The notes below the pieces were generated by a model. That model did no database searches. It had not been told where the DNA came from and was given only the letters and a program-made list of their open reading frames with translations. This document shows positions 8,201 to 15,575 of a stretch of 28,301 nt of DNA, piece after piece (the first letter of the stretch is position 1; each line of letters opens with the position of its first letter). Made by a program: the position numbers and the translations under genes. The stretch is from CAJQPP01 sp041747075 (lineage in GTDB: Bacteria > Planctomycetota > Planctomycetia > Pirellulales > Pirellulaceae): contig JBGTFW010000057.1 in the NCBI GenBank assembly GCA_041747075.1, positions 1 to 28,301 of the forward strand. Direction: 5' to 3'.

Positions 8201-9565
8201 ATGACTATCGCGGATGACCGTTTGACAACGCGGCGGCGCATTGATCACCTGGAATATCTTGAAGATCGCCTTGCGGGATTCAACCTCAGGGCGTTGATGG
8301 GAGCGCAGTCCGTATTCCAGTTGCTTGACTTCGCGACGTACCAGCAACTGGCTTTCGCGGCGTCGCGGCTCTTGCCGGGAACCAACCTGTTCGTTTCGAG
8401 AGACGACCAATCCCAGGTTCAGGAGCGCGAATTGCACGTCGCCCTTACCGGACCGGGCGACGAAGCGGGGCGCGTCGAATTCGAGTTCGAGCGTTCGTTC
8501 GCCGACTGGAAATTTGACGTTGACGTCAAGATTCGCGACGCGGACTCTGGTTCCACGCACTCGGTCCTGATCGACGGAGCATTCCTTGGAACGATAACGG
8601 TCGATGCGTTTGGAAAAGGACGGCTGGAACTCTCCACCTCCCCCTCGTCGGGGGAGTTTCCCTTCCCCGCCGGAATTCCCGACGTGAATATCGGCTCCAG
8701 AATCCAGATCGGCGACATTCTTGAAGGCGTCGTCGGTGGGCGCGACGATTCCACGGACAACACGATTCGCCCGGGCGAAGTCGAAATTGACCTGTTCGGA
8801 AGTTCCGGCGCGCGGGGGGACGCCAAGCTGGAACAGGAACCCGAGGATGGCGGCCTCAAGACGGAATTCCGCGTGCGGATTCGTGATACCGCGCCCGGCC
8901 AGTCGCTTGGCGTTTTTGTCAACAATCTGCAGGTCGGCCAGATCGTTACCGATTCCGACGGGCGAGGCGAACTTGAACTGTCCACGGATCCGAATTTTGA
9001 CGAACAACCCTTTCCGCCGGGCTTTCCCCAAATTGGCACGGGGACCGTTGTTCGGGTCGGCAACCTCGTCAACGGTACATTCAACTCGTTACCCGATCTC
9101 GGTCCCAACGGACGCGGAACGTTCTGCGATCAGGAAGAATTTCAGGGTGGACTGGCTGGGGTTGGCGGAGTGCGGGGGGGTGCCCGATTCGAAGTCGAAC
9201 TCGAGGACGGTAATTTCCTTGAGCACAAATTCCGTGTTCACGTCCGCGAAGCGACGCCCGGCGAAACCCACGAGATTCGTGTAGCCGGTATCGGCATCGG
9301 CGTGATCAGCATTGATGATCGGGGACGTGGCCAGGTTGATTTCTCCAATCGCATGCACGATGACCGCGACCTGACGCTTCCGGATTTTTTCCCCGACATC
9401 GACGCCGGCACGATCGTGGAAGTCGGAAACATACTTTCCGGAAAACTCCAGGACTTCTCACCGGGATGCAGCGCGTTGTCGTTCGCAACGACGGCGTCAA
9501 CGCGAACCGGTTTGATGCACGACCACGGCCAGGCTGCGCCGCTCGGACTTGTATCGGGCTTTTAG
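8201..9565 (+). CDS. Exported protein with three copies of a ~100-residue repeat domain
   Basis: 454-residue protein. The N-terminus RRRIDHLEYLEDRLAG (11-26) is the LEDR/LEPR-type segment found at the start of many large planctomycete surface proteins. It is followed by three homologous modules at about 78-178, 195-294 and 314-416. Each has an F.V.V...D/E....G core (KFDVDVKIRDADSG, EFRVRIRDTAPGQ, KFRVHVREATPGE), a ligand-like strand ending G-I-V/I-T/S (LGTITVDAFGKGRLEL, VGQIVTDSDGRGELEL, IGVISIDDRGRGQVDF), a FP.G.P segment, and a closing I/V-G-N/D-I/L-L-x-G. The single module of the 1007-1423 protein matches these. The start is ATG 8201 with GGAGAG 7 bases upstream; a longer in-frame extension to 8057 is rejected. 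It follows the metalloprotease by 43 bases. The C-terminal 35 residues are unrelated. A surface or matrix structural role is inference. Confidence 0.85.
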   Translation: MTIADDRLTTRRRIDHLEYLEDRLAGFNLRALMGAQSVFQLLDFATYQQLAFAASRLLPGTNLFVSRDDQSQVQERELHVALTGPGDEAGRVEFEFERSFADWKFDVDVKIRDADSGSTHSVLIDGAFLGTITVDAFGKGRLELSTSPSSGEFPFPAGIPDVNIGSRIQIGDILEGVVGGRDDSTDNTIRPGEVEIDLFGSSGARGDAKLEQEPEDGGLKTEFRVRIRDTAPGQSLGVFVNNLQVGQIVTDSDGRGELELSTDPNFDEQPFPPGFPQIGTGTVVRVGNLVNGTFNSLPDLGPNGRGTFCDQEEFQGGLAGVGGVRGGARFEVELEDGNFLEHKFRVHVREATPGETHEIRVAGIGIGVISIDDRGRGQVDFSNRMHDDRDLTLPDFFPDIDAGTIVEVGNILSGKLQDFSPGCSALSFATTASTRTGLMHDHGQAAPLGLVSGF

Positions 9566-9608
9566 CGAAACGGCACCCACGGTCAGCATAATATGCAGTG
9601 ATTTGTGC

Positions 9609-9637
9609 GCGTCACCCGCGCTCCCTCCGGGTGACGC
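9609..9637. other. Perfect 10-bp hairpin between convergent genes
   Basis: GCGTCACCCG (9609-9618), a 9-base loop, CGGGTGACGC (9628-9637). It lies in the gap between the convergent genes ending at 9565 (plus) and 9767 (minus). It has no T-run on either side, so it may be a weak bidirectional terminator or an RNA-stability hairpin. Confidence 0.55.
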
Positions 9638-9766
9638 AAGCTGCAACGCATTCAAAATCAGGAGTGACAAAAAGATGGTTGACAGAAAAATGAAAACGAA
9701 CAGGCCCGGATTCTGATCTTTCTGTCATTCATATTTCCGTCAAAATCATCGTCGCGCGATGGTTAC

Positions 9767-10024
9767 TCAGGCCGCGCGCGAAACGATTCCCGGGTTTTCA
9801 TCGTCCGGGACGAGCGTGTCGGACCTTCCCGGCGCGCGAACCTCGAAGCTGGTTTCCCCGTGAATCCAGACGGCCCGGACGTTTCCGACAACGAATCGGT
9901 ATCCCAGGAGACACGAATCCTTCATCAACAGCGTCTCTTCGCACAGTGCATCGCCGTGAGAAATTCCGGATTCCTCAATCCAGCGGAGAAAGCGAGTCCG
10001 GACGAGTTCCAGTTTTTCCTGCAT
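9767..10024 (-). CDS. Small hypothetical protein
   Basis: 85 residues from ATG 10024, beginning MQEKLELVRTRFLRWIEESG. The central part, LCEETLLMKDSCLLGYRFVVGNVRAVWI, has the pattern of a short conserved planctomycete protein (acidic, then L.i.dG...G.RF...... AVWF). I recognise the pattern but no function. No signal peptide or membrane segment is seen, so it is probably cytoplasmic. Longer in-frame starts exist at 10090 (ATG) and 10195 (TTG). The last overlaps the terminator of the upstream gene and is rejected; 10090 cannot be excluded. No ribosome site is strong for either. The C-terminal 25 residues (RAPGRSDTLVPDDENPG) look unstructured. Confidence 0.6.
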   Translation of the reverse strand: MQEKLELVRTRFLRWIEESGISHGDALCEETLLMKDSCLLGYRFVVGNVRAVWIHGETSFEVRAPGRSDTLVPDDENPGIVSRAA

Positions 10025-10175
10025 TTTGCCGCCGACTCGTGCGTCTGGATCTTGCGAACGGACGAAAATTCCAACCGGATGTCCGTCCATCCGCGTGTTA
10101 TCGGCGCGTGGGCGTTGCAAACTTGAGGAACGGACCGCGAAGGGGCAAGAGTCCCGCAAACGCAACGGTTCGGCG

Positions 10176-10203
10176 AAATAAAACGCCTGCCCCAAGACAG
10201 GCG
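10176..10203 (-). terminator. Rho-independent terminator
   Basis: On the minus strand, CGCCTGTC (10203-10196), loop TTGG, GGCAGGCG (10191-10184), then TTTTATTT. The stem has 8 pairs with one G-T. It lies 55 bases after the stop of the basic DNA-binding-type protein at 10259-10633. Confidence 0.85.
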
Positions 10204-10258
10204 TGATTCAGTGAGTCCCGAACCGCGAAGGCAGATCGAAAAGCGAGTCAGACAAACG

Positions 10259-10633
10259 CTACGCGATGATATCGTTGTACAGGTCAAGCGCCTTCCGCGC
10301 CGCGCCAACGCTGCCGGTCTGGTTGACCAATTGCTTGGCGAGCATGATTTCGTTTGCCGAAACGCCGTTTTGGCTGGCCGTTGACTTCGCGCGGCGGCCG
10401 TTTTTGGACTTCGCCCTGGCCGTCCTGGTCGCCGCGACGGTCTCACCGGATTCCTGCATTTTCTTCCGGTAATTGAAGAGGATGGTACTGACATACTGGG
10501 GAGTCACCTTCACGCCGCTCTTGGTCAGCGCCGTCGCGATATCACGCGGTTTCGCCTTCTTGTGCGACGTGTGGTATTTGAGGATTGCCCTGGACTTGTT
10601 TGATTTTCGGGATTTCGTTGCGGTCTTGGCCAT
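10259..10633 (-). CDS. Small basic protein with a winged-helix-like N-terminal domain
   Basis: 124-residue Lys/Arg-rich protein. Residues 10-60, KSNKSRAILKYHTSHKKAKP then RDIATALTKSGVKVTPQYVSTI, fit the three-helix pattern of a planctomycete family with the form AIRDYL...P.AKP.EI...L...GI.VS...VS.I. I read this as a small helix-turn-helix fold. A basic linker (70-90, rich in K, R, A) follows. The C-terminal helix EIMLAKQLVNQTGSVGAARKALD (about 95-117) matches the second conserved segment of the same family. It may bind DNA in the cytoplasm, perhaps as a nucleoid-type protein; that is inference. The start ATG 10633 has GGAG 7 bases upstream and the longer frame to 10717 is rejected. It has its own promoter (10724-10751) and terminator (10176-10203), so it is monocistronic. 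Confidence 0.82.
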   Translation of the reverse strand: MAKTATKSRKSNKSRAILKYHTSHKKAKPRDIATALTKSGVKVTPQYVSTILFNYRKKMQESGETVAATRTARAKSKNGRRAKSTASQNGVSANEIMLAKQLVNQTGSVGAARKALDLYNDIIA

Positions 10634-10723
10634 TGGGGTCTCCGGTCTGTTGAACTGAAAAGAATTTCCGCCGTCGTTATAAAGGCCGGATTGTTTTGAA
10701 TCCGCGATCCTTTGCAAGGATGA

Positions 10724-10751
10724 ATCATACTACGGGCATTTCGCCTGCCAA
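10724..10751 (-). promoter_or_regulatory. Sigma-70-type promoter for the basic protein gene
   Basis: On the minus strand, TTGGCA (10751-10746), a 16-base spacer, TATGAT (10729-10724). The expected start site is near 10717, giving a leader of about 84 bases before ATG 10633. Confidence 0.6.
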
Positions 10752-10807
10752 GCCCCAAACAGTCGAAAAAGGGAACGCATTCACTGGAAACGCATTCGTA
10801 AGGCAAT

Positions 10808-11890
10808 TCACTTCTCCAGCCAGAAAACTTGCGAGTTTCCGCTGGAATCGGCCATCGCCCGCGACATGCCGCGCGTATTGTTTCCCATAAACACGTTCCC
10901 GGCCCGATCGACCGCGATGATTCCCCCGTCGCCTGGACGCAATGAATCCTCCAGAATCGCGGTGATCGCCGCTTCTAGTGTGACATTTTGGTATTTCATC
11001 CGTGCACTGATATCATGGGCAACGGCGTGCCGAATGAATTCCTCGCCGATACCCGTACACGAGACGGCACAACTCTGGTTGTCGGCCCACGTGCCGGCTC
11101 CCACGATGGGAGAATCGCCGACGCGGCCAAACCGCTTGTTGGGCATCCCGCCGGTGGAGGTCGCGGCAGCGAGATTGCCGCGGGAGTCGAACGCGACGCA
11201 CCCGACGGTTCCGTGATATGAACCGGTATCGAGGAGCAGTTGACTGCGAAGGTCGTCGGAGGTTTCCTTCTGGCTCTTCCGCAATGCTTCCCATTTCCGG
11301 CGCGTTGCGGGCGTATCAAAATAGTCGTTCTCGACGACTTCGACTTTCTGGGCCTCCGCGAATGCGTCGGCACCGGGGCCGGCGAGCATCACATGGGAAG
11401 TCTCGGTCATTACAAGTCGCGCGAGGGTGATTGGATTTTTTGCGATCGTCACTCCGGCCACGGCGCCACAGGACTTGTCGCGCCCGTCCATGATCGAGGC
11501 GTCCAGCTCATGTTCACCGGCGGCGTTAAAGACCGATCCCTTTCCGGCATTGAATTGCGGGTCGTCTTCCATTTGCCGGACGACGGCTTCGACCGCGTCG
11601 AGGCTGGTCCCGCCGTCGGCAAGTATTTTCTTTCCGGTCTCGAGGGCGGCTTCGAGGGCCTTGTGACGGCTGGCATTGGCCTCGTCGGAATAATCCGCCG
11701 GGGAGGAACCCGCGCCGCCATGGATGGCAATTGCCCACGTCACGGATGCGGAAGGTTTTTCAGAAGCCGGTTCGGCCTCCTGTCCCATTCCGTGGTTCGT
11801 CATAATCAGTTCCCCGCACATTACGGTTACGGTCGCCATTGCCAGGATCAGCGGGCCAAACCCCGCACGTTTCATTCGAAGGACTTGCAT
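10808..11890 (-). CDS. Exported isoaspartyl peptidase / L-asparaginase (Ntn-hydrolase)
   Basis: 360-residue member of the plant-type asparaginase family, which hydrolyses beta-aspartyl (isoaspartyl) dipeptides and asparagine and matures by self-cleavage. Seen are AIHGGAGSSP (55-64), GGTSLDAVEAVV (93-104), NAGKGSVFNAAGEHELDASIMDG (114-136), the cleavage site HG|T with nucleophile T228 in YHGTVGCVAFD, and substrate-binding STGGMPNKRFGRVGDSPIVGAG (245-266) and GNNTRGMSRAM (336-346). Residues 1-37 form a signal peptide or anchor (MQVLRMKRAGFGPLILAMA then a hydrophobic stretch), with the mature part beginning around GQEAEP, so the enzyme probably acts outside the cytoplasm. The start ATG 11890 has GGAG 11 bases upstream; an internal ATG at 11875 is the alternative. 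It is divergent from the UbiB gene. Glycosylasparaginase activity cannot be excluded. All catalytic residues are present. Confidence 0.94.
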   Translation of the reverse strand: MQVLRMKRAGFGPLILAMATVTVMCGELIMTNHGMGQEAEPASEKPSASVTWAIAIHGGAGSSPADYSDEANASRHKALEAALETGKKILADGGTSLDAVEAVVRQMEDDPQFNAGKGSVFNAAGEHELDASIMDGRDKSCGAVAGVTIAKNPITLARLVMTETSHVMLAGPGADAFAEAQKVEVVENDYFDTPATRRKWEALRKSQKETSDDLRSQLLLDTGSYHGTVGCVAFDSRGNLAAATSTGGMPNKRFGRVGDSPIVGAGTWADNQSCAVSCTGIGEEFIRHAVAHDISARMKYQNVTLEAAITAILEDSLRPGDGGIIAVDRAGNVFMGNNTRGMSRAMADSSGNSQVFWLEK

Positions 11891-11952
11891 GTTCGTCGCG
11901 CTCCGCTTGTCGGGCCTTTTTTCGTCGTCGTCATAATCCGGATCACCCGCCT

Positions 11953-11982
11953 ATTCTAGCCTGTCGCGGAAAAGGATGTAAA
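11953..11982 (-). promoter_or_regulatory. Promoter for the isoaspartyl peptidase gene
   Basis: On the minus strand, TTTACA (11982-11977), an 18-base spacer, TAGAAT (11958-11953). The expected start is near 11946, about 56 bases before ATG 11890. The -10 shares its ten-base context GCTAGAATAG with the site upstream of the sigma factor. Confidence 0.55.
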
Positions 11983-12002
11983 CGCGGGGGTGCCTGTACG
12001 TC

Positions 12003-12008
12003 TATAAT
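12003..12008 (+). promoter_or_regulatory. Consensus -10 (TATAAT) close to the UbiB start
   Basis: TATAAT ends 8 bases before ATG 12017, so a start site at the usual distance would fall within one or two bases of the ATG and give a leaderless or nearly leaderless mRNA. No good -35 is seen at 16-18 bases. Confidence 0.4.
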
Positions 12009-12016
12009 GGATCATC

Positions 12017-13768
12017 ATGCAATTCAAGCGCACAATTCCGTCGATCCCCCAATTGTACCGAAACGTACTGCGGTGGACCGAGATTCTTTCGGTGTTGAGC
12101 AAGTACGGCCTGGCCGACTGGCTGAGTCGCCTCAATATTGATTTCGTCAAGGACCGACTCAAGGCGCCGGACGGCGCGGCGTTGGCGCGGATGAGTCATG
12201 CCGAACGAATTCGTCTCGCGCTAACGGCACTCGGACCGGCGTTTATCAAGTTCGGACAATTGCTCAGCACGCGACCTGATCTGGTCGGCGTGGAACTTGC
12301 CAGCGAGTTGACGCGTTTGCAGACCGACGTTCCGGCGGACTCGATCGAACAGATACGCGAAACGATCGAGCACGAACAAGGGCGAAAACTGGAAGACGTT
12401 TTTATGCGATTCGACTCCGAGCCGATCGCGTCGGCCTCGATTGGCCAGGTGCATCTGGCCCAGTTGCCGACGGGGCAGGAAGTCGTCGTTAAGGTGCGGC
12501 ATTCGGGCATTGTACGAACGATTGAGACGGACCTCGATATCCTTGCCGGGCTGGCGCAAATGGCCGAACGCGTCGAGGAGTACCGTTCCTGGCAGCCGCG
12601 CGCGTTGGTCGCCGAAATGGCGCGGACGATGATTCGCGAACTGGACTTTCGCCGCGAAGTCCGCAATCTGAACCAGTTTGCTGCCCGATTTCGCAATGCC
12701 AGCGAGGTGGCTATCCCCGAAGTCTTCCCCCCACTCTGCACCGAACGAATGCTGACCATGCAATACATGGAGGGACTGAAACTCGGTGACTTGACGTCCG
12801 CTGGAAGCCGGAACACCGCGAACGGCGAGCCGGCGGGACCGGAAATCGCTGCGGCGGCCGCAAGCCTCGATCCGGGAAAAATCGCGCGGCGGGGGGCCAA
12901 TCTCTACCTGAAAATGATCTTTGACCATGGTCTCTATCATGCCGACCCGCATCCGGGAAACATCGTGATCGCACCAGACGGACGGATCGGACTGATCGAT
13001 TTCGGAATGGTGGGCCGCATCAGCGAATCGTTGCGCGAGGACATCGAATCGATGCTTGTGGCGATGGTCAATCGCGATGTCCCGTTGCTCGTGACGCTGG
13101 TCAGGCGCGTCGGCTCGTGCCCGCTCGACCTCGACGACGCGGCACTTGGCAACGAAATCGCCGACTTTACGGGACACTTCGCAACGCAATCGCTTTCCAG
13201 CTTTGACATGAGCGGCGCGCTTGCTGAATTTGTCGGGATCGTACGCCGGTTCCAGATCGCGCTGCCAGGCGAAGCGGCGATGCTTATCAAGGTACTGATT
13301 CAACTGGAAGGGACCGGACGGCTCCTCGATCCGCGGTTCAGTCTGATGGAAATCATGAAGCCCTTTCATCGCAAGCTGGTGATCCGGCGCCTCAATCCGG
13401 CGCGGCAGGCGCGAAAGATGCACCGCCTCATGCTCCAAACGGAACAGCTCGCCGAATCACTTCCCTCGGCGATTACCAGCATTCTGGAACAAATCCAGCG
13501 CGGCAAGTTCGACGTGCATCTCGATCACCGGAGGCTCGGTCCCTCCGTCAATCGGCTCGTCATGGGCATGATGATCAGCGCCCTGTTTCTCGGCTCATCG
13601 TGGATGCTCAGCAACGATGTGCCGCCGGTCCTCTTCGCCGGCAAGCCCTGGTTGGGAATTGAAGACCTTTCGATGCTCGGTCTTGGCGGGATGATTACCA
13701 GCGTCTTTCTCGGCTTGCGGCTGTTCCTCGCCATCCGCCGCAGCGGGAATCTCGATCAGGGAGAATAG
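12017..13768 (+). CDS. UbiB/ABC1/AarF-family atypical kinase
   Basis: 583-residue member of the UbiB (ABC1, ADCK) kinase-like family, membrane-associated ATPases linked to quinone or other lipid metabolism. The family motifs are all present: KFGQ (78-81), the alanine-rich nucleotide loop ASIGQVH (140-146), lysine in VVVKV (156-160), the ExD region ELDFRREVRN (208-217), HADPHPGN (308-315) and DFG (328-330). Two hydrophobic helices end the protein (about 513-535 and 545-567), as in bacterial UbiB. The length is slightly above the usual 540-560, in part because of a low-complexity insert after MEGLKLGDL (about 260-285, rich in Ala, Gly). The start is ATG 12017; no Shine-Dalgarno sequence is evident, consistent with the TATAAT lying only 8 bases upstream. 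The gene runs towards the methyltransferase gene on the other strand, 24 bases away. No ubiquinone or menaquinone genes are in the window, so the pathway is uncertain. Confidence 0.94.
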   Translation: MQFKRTIPSIPQLYRNVLRWTEILSVLSKYGLADWLSRLNIDFVKDRLKAPDGAALARMSHAERIRLALTALGPAFIKFGQLLSTRPDLVGVELASELTRLQTDVPADSIEQIRETIEHEQGRKLEDVFMRFDSEPIASASIGQVHLAQLPTGQEVVVKVRHSGIVRTIETDLDILAGLAQMAERVEEYRSWQPRALVAEMARTMIRELDFRREVRNLNQFAARFRNASEVAIPEVFPPLCTERMLTMQYMEGLKLGDLTSAGSRNTANGEPAGPEIAAAAASLDPGKIARRGANLYLKMIFDHGLYHADPHPGNIVIAPDGRIGLIDFGMVGRISESLREDIESMLVAMVNRDVPLLVTLVRRVGSCPLDLDDAALGNEIADFTGHFATQSLSSFDMSGALAEFVGIVRRFQIALPGEAAMLIKVLIQLEGTGRLLDPRFSLMEIMKPFHRKLVIRRLNPARQARKMHRLMLQTEQLAESLPSAITSILEQIQRGKFDVHLDHRRLGPSVNRLVMGMMISALFLGSSWMLSNDVPPVLFAGKPWLGIEDLSMLGLGGMITSVFLGLRLFLAIRRSGNLDQGE

Positions 13769-13792
13769 CGACTGCCGCCGGCACCGCTTGAT

Positions 13793-14620
13793 TCACCGGT
13801 CCCGTTTTTCACCGGTCTCTCCCGACAGGTCCTTTTCCGCCTCGCCGGTCATCGGTACGAAGCGGACGGCACCTATATCCTTGCGAGTCACCGCGCCCTT
13901 GTCGTCCTTTTCAATCAACATCAAGTGCTGGTCGTTGCGCTCACCGACGGGGAGGATCAGTCGACCGCCCGGCGCAAGCTGTTCAATCAACGGCGGCGGT
14001 ATTTCTTCCGGCGCGGCGGCCAACACGATCACGTCGAAAGGTGCCTCGTCGGGCCATCCCTGAAACCCGTCGCCGACGCGAACCGAGACGTTGTCATAAC
14101 CCAGTCGCCGTAGTCGCGTTTCCGCCGCCTTCCCCAGCGGCTCGACGATCTCGATCGAATAGACATGGTCGACGATTTCGGCCAGCACTGCCGCCTGGTA
14201 GCCCGACCCGGTGCCGATGTCCAGTACCTTGTCGGTCGGCTCAAGGCGAACCGACTGAGTCATCAGCGCGACGATGTAGGGCTGCGAAATCGTCTGGCCG
14301 TGGCCGATCGGCAAGGGTCCGTCCGCGTAGGCTTCGTCGCGATATCCGGCGGGAACAAACTCGTGTCGCGGCACGTTGGCAATCGCCCGCAAGACGCGCT
14401 CATCGTCGATACCACGTGATTTGATTTGGCGTTCGATCATCTCGGTGCGCCGCTCGAATTCGACGGACTCGGCCTGGGCGTCATTTTCCCGCGTGGGAGA
14501 AGCGCCCGCCCGATCAGTTTTCGGCGTTTCCTGGCGCGGCGCGGCCGCCGGAGCACCCGGCTCGCAACCCGGCGTGGCCAAAGCCATGCTTGCAATGATG
14601 AGCCATGTGCGGCACGTCAT
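13793..14620 (-). CDS. pcm: Exported protein-L-isoaspartate O-methyltransferase
   Basis: 275-residue PIMT-family enzyme, which uses S-adenosylmethionine to methylate L-isoaspartyl residues so that damaged proteins can be repaired. The domain occupies about 58-262. It includes RGIDDERVLRAIANVPRHEF (69-88), the conserved substrate segment GQTISQPYIVALMTQ (108-122), SAM motif I VLDIGTGSGYQAAVLAE (132-148), the acidic YSIEIVE (154-160), and GGRLILPVGE (218-227). Residues 1-20 are a signal sequence (MTCRTWLIIASMALATPGC). A Cys at 19 suggests a lipoprotein, although the lipobox (TPGC) is atypical. A Pro/Ala-rich linker follows. Cytosolic PIMTs are about 210 residues and lack this. The start ATG 14620 has GGAGG about 13 bases upstream. 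It is the last gene of a run with the PDZ protein (100 bases upstream) and the OPT transporter. How SAM would reach an exported enzyme is unclear. Confidence 0.9.
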   Translation of the reverse strand: MTCRTWLIIASMALATPGCEPGAPAAAPRQETPKTDRAGASPTRENDAQAESVEFERRTEMIERQIKSRGIDDERVLRAIANVPRHEFVPAGYRDEAYADGPLPIGHGQTISQPYIVALMTQSVRLEPTDKVLDIGTGSGYQAAVLAEIVDHVYSIEIVEPLGKAAETRLRRLGYDNVSVRVGDGFQGWPDEAPFDVIVLAAAPEEIPPPLIEQLAPGGRLILPVGERNDQHLMLIEKDDKGAVTRKDIGAVRFVPMTGEAEKDLSGETGEKRDR

Positions 14621-14720
14621 TTTTCTGACTTCGCCTCCCCGATCGCGGGTCAAGGTGCTGGAGCGAATTACCGATGACGGATCACTGAATTGTAGATTGT
14701 CGAAAGGCGGTTTACAAACG

Positions 14721-15548
14721 CTACGCATTTGATTCCAGCACCCGGCGGGCTTCCGTCAAATGGTTCAGGCCGCGCTGAATGTAGGCCGACGCCTCATCGA
14801 CGTAGCCGTCGGCCGACGCCGACCAGACGCGATTGATCGCACGCTCGCCGGCCGCGAAATGCGTCATCACTTCCGCGAACGTTTCCAGCCCGTACTCGCG
14901 CGTGATGTTGTCGCGGCCGTCGGCGAACTCGCGAAAGTCGTCGGCAAGCCGTTCGTCAATGTACTGCAGCGTCTCGCGGGGCTTCATTTTCGCGTGCTCT
15001 TCATGCAGTTTCCGCGCGTTGTTAACCAGATTCGACAGATGAACCCGCAACTGCTTGAGACTCGCGGCGGAATGCCCGGACTGACGGGCCGCGGCTCGTT
15101 TGCCACTTCGCAACAGACCAATTCCCAGGATACTTGCGGCAACCGACAAACCATACCAGGGCCACGAGATCGTCGACCAGGGTTCTCCCGCTGTTAAACG
15201 GACACGTCGCGTCGCCGCACCGCGCTGGTACTCGAATTCCATCGTCTTTCCGGCCTCCGGTCCACCCACCGCGGCGCTGCTGGACAGTTCACGCCCGTCG
15301 ACGCGGAGAATCCGGTCACCGGGACGCAATCCCATTTCCCACGCGAGGGAAGGATTGCGCACGCCATGAACGATCACATGGACTTCCGGCTTCGTTATCC
15401 TGTCCAATCCTTCGACAATTTCTGTTTCGACCTTCCGGTCCGTCAGGTGGATGTCCAGACCACTCCAAAGGAGCGTCGAAAAAACCGTCGCCAGCGCTCC
15501 GGACAGGAAACCGCCCCACAAGAGAATTTGTCCAGCAATTGAGCGCAT
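14721..15548 (-). CDS. Membrane protein with a PDZ domain
   Basis: 275 residues. A membrane helix lies at about 5-30, a PDZ-like domain at about 55-122, a second helix at about 128-147, and a mainly helical charged C-terminal region at 150-275. The PDZ core is NPSLAWEMGLRPGDRILRVD (65-84), the usual A...GL..GD.I..V.G pattern, followed by GREL and a basic strand. The PDZ part should lie on the outer side and the C-terminal region in the cytoplasm. No protease domain accompanies it, so a scaffold or sensor role is likelier than proteolysis; this is inference. The start ATG 15548 has AGGGA about 11 bases upstream. It begins 27 bases after the OPT transporter and is followed by the methyltransferase, so all three are probably one operon. 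I recognise no closer family. Confidence 0.8.
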   Translation of the reverse strand: MRSIAGQILLWGGFLSGALATVFSTLLWSGLDIHLTDRKVETEIVEGLDRITKPEVHVIVHGVRNPSLAWEMGLRPGDRILRVDGRELSSSAAVGGPEAGKTMEFEYQRGAATRRVRLTAGEPWSTISWPWYGLSVAASILGIGLLRSGKRAAARQSGHSAASLKQLRVHLSNLVNNARKLHEEHAKMKPRETLQYIDERLADDFREFADGRDNITREYGLETFAEVMTHFAAGERAINRVWSASADGYVDEASAYIQRGLNHLTEARRVLESNA

Positions 15549-15575
15549 CGTGATCGAGTCCCTGAGACAACCCGG

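Noticed and set aside
12221..13438. 405-residue minus-strand frame
   Set aside because: Antisense to the UbiB gene, which has all family motifs. No recognisable domain on this strand.
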